From assembly GCF_051622035.1 (NCBI RefSeq), contig NC_135360.1, positions 31,451,206 to 31,515,205 on the forward strand: a DNA stretch of 64,000 nucleotides, given 5' to 3'. Below, piece after piece: positions 56,913 to 64,000 of the stretch (position 1 is its first letter; the number at the start of each line of letters is the position of its first letter). A program made the position numbers and the translations under genes. The stretch comes from Arctopsyche grandis. Its lineage: Eukaryota; Arthropoda; Insecta; Trichoptera; Hydropsychidae. The notes under the pieces are model-generated. The model worked only from the letters and a program-made list of their open reading frames with translations. It had not been told where the DNA came from and did no database searches.

Positions 56913-57565
56913 CTTCCGGTCCTTCTTCTTCTTCTAATGCCGAATCCGTATTCAGACGTAGGCGACTACCATGGGCAGACATTGTTTATGGCCCGTGCGA
57001 ATTCTTCCCTATCATGGGCAAGCCGAAATAGCTTTTCGAGACTGAGTCCCATCCATGACCTGATGTTCCGGAGCCAAGAGAGCTTCTTTCTCCCAAGCCA
57101 CCGTTTGCCTTTTATTTTCCCTTCTATGATTGTTTGTAGAAGGCGATATTTGGGGCCGCGAATAATGTGGCCGAAGTATTCCATCTTACGGCGCTTCACC
57201 GTGTCAAGAAGCTCTCTCTTTTTATGAAGAAGCTGGAGGACTATTTCGTTTCTTACATGCTCCTTCCACGAGATCTTTAGCATCCTCCGGTAACACCACA
57301 TTTCAAAGGACTCTATCCTGTTCATGGATGGCACTAACAGTGTCCACGTTTCGCATCCGTACAGCAACACCGACCAAACATAGGAGTGCAGGACTCTTAA
57401 ACGCAATTTCATAGACAACCTTCGACAACATAAAACATTTTTCATGCTGCCGAAGGCATTTCTTGCTATTTCGATCCTTCTTCTTATCTCCATTTCGGAA
57501 CTGACTTCCGTATTGATCATTGCTCCTAGGTATTTGTATGTTTCCGTATTGATCCTTCCGGTCCT
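56913..57565 (-). mobile_element. 5'-truncated non-LTR retrotransposon inside the MITE
   Basis: The insertion is 56924-57554 (631 bp) between two copies of CTTCCGGTCCT (56913-56923 and 57555-57565). The 3' tail, at the left in minus orientation, is a (GAA)n run. The only coding content is the C-terminal part of a reverse transcriptase protein. Severe 5' truncation is usual for target-primed insertion. Confidence 0.85.
56966..57553 (-). CDS. Non-LTR reverse transcriptase C-terminal fragment
   Basis: About 196 codons without a stop. The LINE part begins INTETYKYLGAMINTEVSS; residues before that in the open frame are MITE sequence read through, so the Met at 57586 is not a true start. Then come VWSVLLYGCETWTLLVPS, FEMWCYRRMLKISWKEHV, RKMEYFGHIIRG and GKRWLGRKKLSWLRNI: the thumb and C-terminal region shared by many arthropod RTE-like elements. 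It is clearly different from the RTE at 3-5 kb (which has KWQWAGHVAKRM), so it is a second family. The catalytic FADD part is absent. The intact frame suggests a young insertion. Confidence 0.85.
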   Translation of the reverse strand: MNTETYKYLGAMINTEVSSEMEIRRRIEIARNAFGSMKNVLCCRRLSMKLRLRVLHSYVWSVLLYGCETWTLLVPSMNRIESFEMWCYRRMLKISWKEHVRNEIVLQLLHKKRELLDTVKRRKMEYFGHIIRGPKYRLLQTIIEGKIKGKRWLGRKKLSWLRNIRSWMGLSLEKLFRLAHDREEFARAINNVCPW

Positions 57566-57676
57566 ACCTCTAGTGATGGATACCAATGAGACGGTTCCCG
57601 GAAAGATGCACTAAATTGCACTGAATAGTAGCGCAGTATCGACAAGTCCTAATTTTCAAAGGCGCTCAAATATAAC

Positions 57677-57716
57677 TTAGGGCGAAATCAGACAGCGGTG
57701 AATGTGACACGTGGTT
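57677..57716 (+). repeat. Terminal piece of Harbinger-like family b
   Basis: GGGCGAAATCAGACAGCGGT preceded by TTA; only the left terminal repeat is present. Confidence 0.5.
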
Positions 57717-57719
57717 AGC

Positions 57720-58084
57720 CAGCACCAATATACACATAATAACCAGCACCAATATACATATATAAGAACCAGCCGCAATTACAAAGCATGCCTGCGAGGC
57801 TCAAGTGGAAGAGAGAATATCAAAATTCCACTCATACATCACATTCAATTACGAAATAATGATGAGCGCAGGCTACCAGACAAATAGGTTAAAAAAAAAT
57901 CTCAAATAGATTAAAATACATACGTAAATATTCTAAGATTAATGTCTTCATCGGTGGTTAGGTTGGAATGGGCAATGTGGTTGTTCTTGTGCAATATTGC
58001 TGGACAACTATCTGCTGGTTTCTCAAACTGTATCCATTGGGGGGGGGAGGTGGCCCTCATGTTTAGGGTCGAATTTTTAGACCT
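57720..58084. other. Spacer, nothing recognised
   Basis: Includes ACCAGCACCAATATACA twice (57719, 57741) and a G run at 58039-58048. No gene. Confidence 0.4.
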
Positions 58085-58634
58085 TTAAGAGGGCTGGACA
58101 GCAGCGCCTTGTCCATACAAACGTACTATACTTCTCCCTTCCTCAATTATTGCGCTAGAAAAATTATTTTTTAATATGCTATGGATATCCACCATTGGGG
58201 TGCATCTATCGTTTTATTTTTTTTGATTAATTATTTTTTATAGGAGCTAGAAGCCGCCCAACATCTATAAAATCTCCTCTTTTTTACACCCACGAAACGA
58301 GTCCAGCGTGCTTATTTAACGGTCGATTTAAAAAAAAATACGCCGATAGATGCACAGAAAGTATCTTTCTCATACTGATGATGAAATTTTTTTAAAAATT
58401 GGTCCAGCTTTGGAGGAGAAAATAGGAGAATACGAAACCTCGATTTTTGTCAATTTAAAATACGTTTTATCTGGTCGAAGCGCAACTGTCGCATTCACTC
58501 AATATATATATATTGATATATATTGTCGCATTCACTCAATATATACATACACTCAATATATACATACACTCAATATATATATCGAAGAAAGGAACGGTAA
58601 CAAAATTAAGGTTTCGGGTGTACAGCCCTCTTAA
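58085..58634. mobile_element. TTAA-flanked TIR element, 542 bp (piggyBac-like?)
   Basis: The element is 58089-58630, with ends GAGGGCTG and CAGCCCTC and TTAA on both sides (58085-58088 and 58631-58634), together a perfect 12-bp inverted repeat. A TTAA duplication is used by piggyBac and by some other superfamilies; the short terminal repeat does not settle which. A 94-codon plus frame inside (58350-58634) has no transposase motif. Contains CAATATATA-type tandem runs at 58498-58580. Confidence 0.55.
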
Positions 58635-58662
58635 GGGCGAAATCAGACAGCGGTGAATGTGG
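58635..58662 (+). repeat. Terminal piece of Harbinger-like family b
   Basis: GGGCGAAATCAGACAGCGGT directly after TAA, truncated by the next element. Confidence 0.45.
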
Positions 58663-58665
58663 GTA

Positions 58666-59428
58666 GGTTGGGCAGCGTACGGAAATATCCCACATATTGC
58701 GAATGGAATATATGTACACGCATTCGTTTGTGGTTCAATACAAATTAATCTAAATATGAATCAAAACGGGCACGCGTTGTGCCAAATTGACGCCTCGTCT
58801 TTCTTTTCACACGTATCCACATATTTTCCTCATTTTACGTGTGTATTTCACTATCATTTGGATCCACGAAATTATAATGGTTGTACCTTCTGCTCGCACA
58901 GTTCTTTTTCGAATGGCTCCTATACCTAGAGCTATTCGACTTATCAATGAAATCGTCACTGCCGTCCCTGAATGTGATATTTTCCACCTTGGGGAGCGTA
59001 GATTATCGGATGTTATTTTAACATATTTATCTGGTAACCTACGCTCATCATTACTTTCTTAATTTGAATGTGATGTATGAGTGGAATCTTAATCTACTCT
59101 CTTCCATTTGGGCCTCGATGTGAATTTATTTTTTATTCAAATTTTGTTTGATTTATTTTACTGTTTCTTTCTCCTTTGTACATTTTTATGTACTATTTTA
59201 ATTGTATTATTATTTTCCTTTTGTTACTTTTTTATTATTATTTTATTTTACCATGTTTTCTGCTTTCTAATTTTTCTGTTTTATACTTGTACATATTTAT
59301 ATCTTTGTTAAATGTAGGCCATTTTGGCGCATTAGGTTCTTCCTGTAATGCCACAATGGTCCAAAACTATTGATAAATAAATAACCACTTTTACCGGAAT
59401 TCGGAATATTTCCGTACGCTGCCCAACC
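58666..59428. mobile_element. DNA transposon with perfect 23-bp TIRs, filled by LINE M
   Basis: The left end, 58666-58688 (starts GGTTGGGCAGCGTACGG), is the exact inverse of 59406-59428. About 100 bases of element DNA remain on the left and about 20 on the right; the middle is LINE M. Target duplication not identified, so the superfamily is open. Confidence 0.7.
58787..59385 (+). mobile_element. LINE M 3' end, copy 2
   Basis: Coding end in the frame 58787-59062 with PSARTVLFRMAPIPRAIRLI and CDIFHLGERRLSDVILTYLS, the C-terminus of a non-LTR polyprotein. Then CTCTCTTCCATTTGGGCCTC, a T-rich 3' region, the stem pair CCATTTTGGCGC / GCCACAATGG, and a GATAAATAAATAA tail at 59371-59383. No mature catalytic domain remains. 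Confidence 0.7.
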
Positions 59429-59475
59429 GTCCGAAATTATATGGGAACCAGGCAGTATATGTCGGAGTATTTCAA

Positions 59476-59617
59476 CAGGTAAAAGTCGAGTTAATTCAGG
59501 GCACGGAAAAACTTAGATTACTCACAAAGAGCAACCAATGACAGGAAGGAGCGGGTCGACCGAGCCTCGCTCCAAGCTTAGAGGGTCCGCCCTGTTGAAA
59601 ATTCTGACTTTTACCTG
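59476..59617. mobile_element. Small TIR element, 142 bp, near the gene promoter
   Basis: The left end CAGGTAAAAGTC (59476-59487) is the exact inverse of GACTTTTACCTG (59606-59617). CAACAGG and CCTGTTG also pair just inside. No target duplication seen; CAGG-type ends would fit hAT but this is weak. Confidence 0.45.
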
Positions 59618-59843
59618 ATTATTATACTATTGATCATTGACTGAAAAAAATATTCATTAAATGAACTCATTAAGAAATAAAAATAAATTAATTAATTTTG
59701 ATAAATCCACTAAATTTTCATCACCATTAGTTGTTTTACTAATTTCCTTATTAATTTCAATAAAATAATTGATTCCAAGACTTCGTGTATTCGGACCCAG
59801 TGTGCATAGTGAGTGGCCTTCCGGCCAACTGCCCGCCGTTCAA

Positions 59844-59878
59844 TCAGTCTACGAGTAGAGAGCGTGTGTAGAGGACGT
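59844..59878 (+). promoter_or_regulatory. Core promoter: initiator plus downstream promoter element
   Basis: TCAGTC at 59844-59849 (A at 59846 as +1) matches the arthropod initiator. GGACGT at 59873-59878 falls exactly at +28 to +33 and fits the DPE consensus RGWYVT at all six positions. No TATA box is seen near -30. The predicted 5' leader is 40 bases before the ATG at 59886. Initiator-DPE spacing is strict in this promoter class, which makes chance less likely. Confidence 0.65.
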
Positions 59879-59885
59879 ATCGAAA

Positions 59886-60236
59886 ATGTGTAGTTGGCAA
59901 ACTGAATTTTTGATAGAATTCATTGACTTGCTGCGTGAAAACGAACCACTCTGGAAAGTCAAATGCAAAGACTATTACAACAGATTAAAGAAAAAGAAAA
60001 GTTACGAGATCTTGGTTGCAAAAGTCAAGGAAGTGAAACCCGACGCCACGAAGGACGATGTCGCCAAAAAAATAAACAATTTGAGATCTAGTATGAGGAA
60101 AGAGTTCAAGAAGGTGAAGCTGTCGATGAAATCGGAAACAAATGAGGTGTATCAACCGAAATTGTGGTATTACGATAATTTGAAGTTCCTATTGGACCAG
60201 GACGACTCCATAGAAAAAGATGCAGAAGATAGTCAG
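59886..60236 (+). CDS. MADF-BESS protein, exon 1 (MADF domain)
   Basis: The ATG at 59886 is the first after the predicted start of transcription. Exon 1 encodes 117 residues and ends at a donor CAG|GTTTGT in phase 0. Residues 8-105 form a MADF domain, a Myb/SANT-like DNA-binding fold typical of arthropod factors related to Adf-1. It starts with FLIEFIDLLRENEPLW, has a middle basic part (VAKKINNLRSSMRKEFKKVK) and ends with the usual LWYYDNLKFLLDQ. Lysine-rich helices fit DNA binding. Known family members bind promoters and act in the nucleus; target genes here are unknown. If the intron is retained, the frame runs on to a stop at 60315-60317 and gives a 143-residue product without BESS. Confidence 0.88.
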
Positions 60237-61500
60237 GTTTGTAAATTGATTACATATTTAATACATCAGGCCTACATACCTACTTTTCACTCGTACGGCT
60301 CCAGAGAAATGTTTTAATAACACTGTTCGACACGAAAAATGGTTCAGAGACGAGATATGACTTTTCTTGTAGATCTATGCCCAGTGAACACGAATCTGGT
60401 AATAAAAATGTTGATTGGCTCGAGATTCGGAGATATACATATGTGTTTTATAAATCGCGCGATTTTTCTATATCTTCGTGTTGCTCGGTCGATGTCTCAA
60501 AATCTGTCAATTTTCTGTTCAAAATGAATATTGAAATCTATAGTCGGGTATTTTATCTTTCATTTGTAGTACATTTCAGCTTTCAAATCTCTCTAAGTAG
60601 TCGTCCAGTTCAAATCAAAAGTCAAAAGTATGAATATTCACTTAGGATTTTTTCCCACTATTAATACTATTTTGTATTGAGTATTTTCTATTGAAACATG
60701 TTTATTGGGATAGTATTCTGGCCACACTATTTTTTGTTTCCATTAAAAAGTTTAATTGGAAGTGTGCAGAATTTTAAATCGGTAAAATTGCGAGCCAAAA
60801 GCTCGTACTAGTATTTACACAAATCTGAATTGAATTAATAGGGATAATTGTCTTTATATTAGAATTAAATAAAATTCCACTTAGAAAAATCATATTTCGA
60901 CTATTCTTGTGGCTTAATAACAAAAATTCGTTTGTTTTATCAACGATAAGCCAGTTATCAATAGAATTTTTGCTATTAATCCACAAGAATAGTCAAATAA
61001 AAGACCATTTTGTTTATGGAAAAAATAACGTAAATATGCATATAAAATATTACATTTACATGTTCTTAGAATTGTTTACCTAATACACATCTACAGTGTT
61101 TCTTTGTCGCATTTTGGATTTTTAAGGTGAAATTTATACTACATGCATACATATCTTAATGAGTTGACACTTTACCACTATTTGTTTTGACTTTGGATGT
61201 ATGAAAATGGGAACTAACTGTGTTGATTTATACTGTAACTTAATTTTATGATACCCATGAACATAAAGATGTGTTATAGGCAAGTTCCGTCCACTTCGTC
61301 TGTCGTAGCAGTATTTTAAAGACCAGTAGCTTATTTCTGCTAACAAATAAGGCTTTATTAACAATACAATACTATCGTTCCGGTGAACCGAGTATAAAAA
61401 GTTCATAGGTGCCCAATTTACATTTGACAAAATATCGAGCGTGCTTCAATTTTCATATTTTTATAATAGCTTATACATTATATTATCAACATTGTTTTAG
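60237..61500 (+). other. Intron of the MADF-BESS gene (1264 bp, phase 0)
   Basis: Begins GTTTGTAAAT and ends CAACATTGTTTTAG with a pyrimidine-rich approach that is only moderate. It contains a hairpin-type insertion at about 60899-61003, where GACTATTCTTGTGG and CCACAAGAATAGTC are inverted around 75 bases, probably a small MITE. The short open frames inside are AT-rich and not coding. Confidence 0.8.
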
Positions 61501-61860
61501 GTAACACAAGACTACACCCAAGACGCTTCTATGGCTAGTTCCTCAGCTTCTGAAATGTGTGACGACGAACCCCTTAATGTATTTAAAAAACGAAGGAAAC
61601 ATACCAAAATGTCAATTGACGAATCAGTACTGAACAAAATCAACAAACATCTCGGAAATATAAAAGCGAGCGATTCTTTCGATATTTTCGGACAACATGT
61701 AGCATGCAAACTGCGCATGTTGCCTCATTTTCAAAAAATCTTTTGTGAAAAAGTCATCAATGACACATTGTTTATGGCTCAATTGGGTAAGTTGACAGTG
61801 GACGCGAAAATTGTTCACGGTGGAACTTCCAATTCTGCTCCATCAGCGGAAAACCAATAG
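61501..61860 (+). CDS. MADF-BESS protein, exon 2 (BESS motif)
   Basis: Follows the acceptor TTTTAG at 61495-61500 in phase 0 and encodes 119 residues to the stop at 61858-61860, giving a protein of 236 residues with exon 1. The linker holds a basic run KKRRKHTK (about residues 146-153), a likely nuclear signal. Residues about 176-214 (from DSFDIFGQHVACKLRMLP to VINDTLFMAQLG) form a BESS motif, which in the family mediates protein-protein contacts including self-association. MADF at the N-terminus and BESS at the C-terminus is the standard layout. The Met at 61531 is internal, not a start. The length is within the usual range for small family members. Which orthologue it is cannot be told. Confidence 0.87.
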   Translation, partial: VTQDYTQDASMASSSASEMCDDEPLNVFKKRRKHTKMSIDESVLNKINKHLGNIKASDSFDIFGQHVACKLRMLPHFQKIFCEKVINDTLFMAQLGKLTVDAKIVHGGTSNSAPSAENQ

Positions 61861-61948
61861 GTACTTACATATATGTATGTATATACTACATATATATAAG
61901 TTAATAATACGAACAATTTTAAGACAGTTTTTTGTAAAAATTGGGATT

Positions 61949-61967
61949 AATAAAAATGAGTAATAAA
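61949..61967 (+). terminator. Polyadenylation signals of the MADF-BESS gene
   Basis: AATAAA at 61949-61954 and again at 61962-61967, 89 and 102 bases after the stop codon. This predicts a 3' untranslated region of roughly 110-130 bases. Confidence 0.6.
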
Positions 61968-62069
61968 ATAATTTAAAAATGAATAATAAAATAATTTATA
62001 ATGCACATATTTTTCATTTATACATATGTATAATATATCATCATGTATTCAAAGCCAATCACTATGATT

Positions 62070-62335
62070 CCATTAATGTATTTTTTGAGCGAATCTAGTC
62101 CATCTTACCCCACACATTTTTCTAATTTCATCCACTCATCTGCCTTGCGGCCTTCCTTACACCCTTTTAAATTCTCTAGTGTACTATTCGAGTACTTATT
62201 TAATCCATTCCTCTTGCTACGTGACCCATCCATTGCCATTTCAATATCTTCACTCTCCCCACGATATACATACATATATTGTCCTCGTCATACTTCTCAC
62301 CCACTTATTCTATTTCCAAGTATAGTTAATATAAT
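62070..62335 (-). pseudogene. RTE-type LINE 3' remnant
   Basis: Inverted RTE blocks CACACATTTTTCTAATTTCA, CTGCCTTGCGGCCTTCCTTA, GCTACGTGACCCATCCATTG, CCATTTCAATATCTTCACTC and CATACTTCTCACCCAC in family order. The start of the frame on the plus strand is a shadow. Confidence 0.7.
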
Positions 62336-62410
62336 AGTTACATACATACATACAAAGCAAGTCGATAAGTAACATGCTTAGAAATAATAAAAAAGGATAT
62401 ATGTACATAT

Positions 62411-63000
62411 ATTACAGTTGAAGTGTATCTTCCAGTTGTAATATATTTGACTAGTGGAAGTATATTCCATCTAACTTGGTGCCAGCTACCGTTATAGTTG
62501 AAGTGTATTTTCAGTTGTAATATATTTTAACTAGTTGGAGTATATTCCGTTTAACCTACGTAAGTTGATTCATATGGGGAATTACACTCCAACTGGTCAA
62601 AATATATTGCATCTTAAAATACAGTTCAACTATAAGTTCGTACTAGATTAGATGGAGAGGTGAGGTTTTCGTAAAAACATCACTCAACTAGTAAATTGAG
62701 TTGGAAAGTCACATTTTTGTTTTGAATACATTCTTAGAGCTGTCTTTTTACGGTACTCATTACCTTTATTCGTAATACCTAGCAAATATTAATGAATTAT
62801 TGAATTTTTAAGCATTCGTAAAACCATCAGAGCTGTTAAAACTCCACTGTTATATTACAATTGGCGCATATTGTTGAAAGTGTATTTGCGCTTGTAGAGA
62901 TATAAATTACTAGTTGAATTGTATTCGAATATGAATGACCTAGAACGCCGGTTGGAATATTTTACAATTGAAAATACTCTTCGACTGTAACATATACAGT
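62411..63000 (+). mobile_element. 630-bp TIR repeat, complete-looking copy
   Basis: The left end TTACAGTTGAAGTGTATCTT is mirrored by the right end CTCTTCGACTGTAACATATA. The interior is the same as 8783-9412 (GAAAGTCACATTTTTGTTTT, GGTACTCATTACCTTTATTC). Confidence 0.65.
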
Positions 63001-63112
63001 AATATTAAGCGTTAGTTTCGTTATTTTAGATTTAAAAAGAAATTAATGGAGCTTAACTTTTTTATTTAAAATTTTCAAATTGCATAGAAAACTTTGTTAA
63101 GTTCATCAGCTT

Positions 63113-64000
63113 AGCCCTGGCGTTTTTAAATGAGAGTCCTTTCGTTCTTTAAGTACATACATATGTAACTGCATTTGCTTCTAGTACATATGCACATAGA
63201 AGCAAATATGTACATGAGAAGTATGATTTGAGTAGCTCACAGAGTAAATAGTTTAAAATGACAATATAATCAAAAGAATAGTAGAAAGATGAGCAAGAAT
63301 AGTAGAAAGTTGTGCTCGATAGTTACCTAAAATAGTGTAAAACGATGAGGATGATGAGTAGACAATGCAAGGAAACATTGAATGTTGCTCGGAATAGAGA
63401 ATAATGGTTGTGCTAAAGGCCATTTCATCAAGCACGTGGATGTTGAACGGTTGCAAATGGTGATAATACAGTTTTTATTGATTTAATTATGTCAGTGCTG
63501 ATTATGTATTAGCATTGCTCTGGCGTTTTAAATGAGAGTCCTTACGTTCCTTAAGTACATACATATGTAACTGCATTCGCTTCTAGTACAAATGCACATA
63601 GAAGCGAATGCTGTTTTACATATGTAGATGTTGCTCAGTGTAACGGGGAGAGATAGATAAACAAATACATACATGAGAAGTATGATTTGAGTAGCTCACA
63701 GAGTAAATAGTTTAAAATGACAATGGAATTAAAAGAATAGTAGAAAGATGTGCTCGACAGTTACCTAAAATAGTGTAAAACGATGAGGATGATGAGTAGA
63801 CAATGCAAGAAAACATTGAATGTTGCTCGGAATAGAGAATAATGGTTGTGCTAAAGGTCATTTCATCAAGCACGTGGATATTGAACGGTTGCAAATGGTG
63901 ATAATACAGTTTTTATTGATTTAATTATGTCAGTGCTGATTATGTATTAGCTTTGCTCTGGCGTTTTAAATGAGAGTCCTTACGTTCCTTAAGTACATAC
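63113..64000. repeat. Tandem array, units of about 403 and 438 bp, running off the window
   Basis: TGGCGTTTT.AAATGAGAGTC recurs at 63118, 63521 and 63959. Each unit contains GTACATACATATGTAACTGC, a hairpin (listed under findings), AGTAGAAAGATG, and the RTE-like end GAATAGAGAATAATGGTTGT ... GGTTGCAAATGGTG. The second unit has a 35-base extra part with TGTAACGGGGAGAGATAGAT. The open frames on the minus strand (63253-63456, 63712-63894) are copies of the repeat. Confidence 0.85.

Larger units (their letters stand above)
56762..57580. mobile_element. hAT-type MITE, copy 8, split by a LINE
   Basis: The MITE spans 56770-57572 and is flanked by GTGATGGA (56762-56769 and 57573-57580), a perfect 8-bp duplication. 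Removing the LINE (56924-57554) and one copy of its 11-bp duplication leaves 161 bp, the normal length for the family. The right end is CTTCCGGTCCTACCTCTA. Confidence 0.88.

Overview
The window looks like repeat-rich nuclear DNA of an arthropod, most likely an insect. It is AT-rich, with many short runs such as ACATACATATGTATGT. It carries BEL/Pao, RTE, Jockey-type and other non-LTR retrotransposons, tRNA-derived SINEs, several MITE families, and one gene of the MADF-BESS class. The order cannot be fixed from the sequence alone. No bacterial operon, CRISPR array, rRNA or functional tRNA gene was found.

Layout: 1-840 is the 3' end of a BEL/Pao pol gene, followed by a probable 3' LTR (to about 2.1 kb). 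From 2.1 to 5.6 kb come a hAT-type MITE pair, an RTE fragment with a possible 8-bp target duplication, and a SINE tail. From 6.2 to 14 kb lie LTR-like pieces, a 630-bp terminal-inverted-repeat family, an unclassified 600-bp family, a hAT remnant with transposase-like coding sequence, and a GC-rich minisatellite. From 14 to 21.6 kb lie a Jockey-type 3' end broken by a MITE, a SINE, an 814-codon reverse transcriptase frame, a SINE cluster containing a Harbinger-like MITE, and a LINE 3' end broken by another MITE. From 21.6 to 58 kb the DNA is a mosaic of old dispersed repeats, including a 396-bp foldback with a 9-bp target duplication at 30.4 kb, RTE remnants, and a nested LINE-in-MITE at 56.8-57.6 kb. 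Long AT-rich stretches hold nothing recognisable.

The only convincing host gene is at 59.8-61.95 kb on the plus strand. It is a two-exon gene for a 236-residue protein with an N-terminal MADF domain and a C-terminal BESS motif. The exons join in phase, and an initiator and a downstream promoter element sit at the canonical spacing just upstream. The right edge (63.1 kb to the end) is a tandem array of roughly 400-440 bp units built around an RTE 3' remnant.

The strongest observations are insertion histories read from target-site duplications: 8 bp for two hAT-like MITE families, 3 bp TTA/TAA for Harbinger-like MITEs, 9 bp for the foldback, and 11 bp for a LINE inside a MITE. Others are a SINE superfamily with a shared core, an 85-bp near-perfect palindrome, and a compensatory hairpin change between tandem units. 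I found no evidence for a wholly new coding system.
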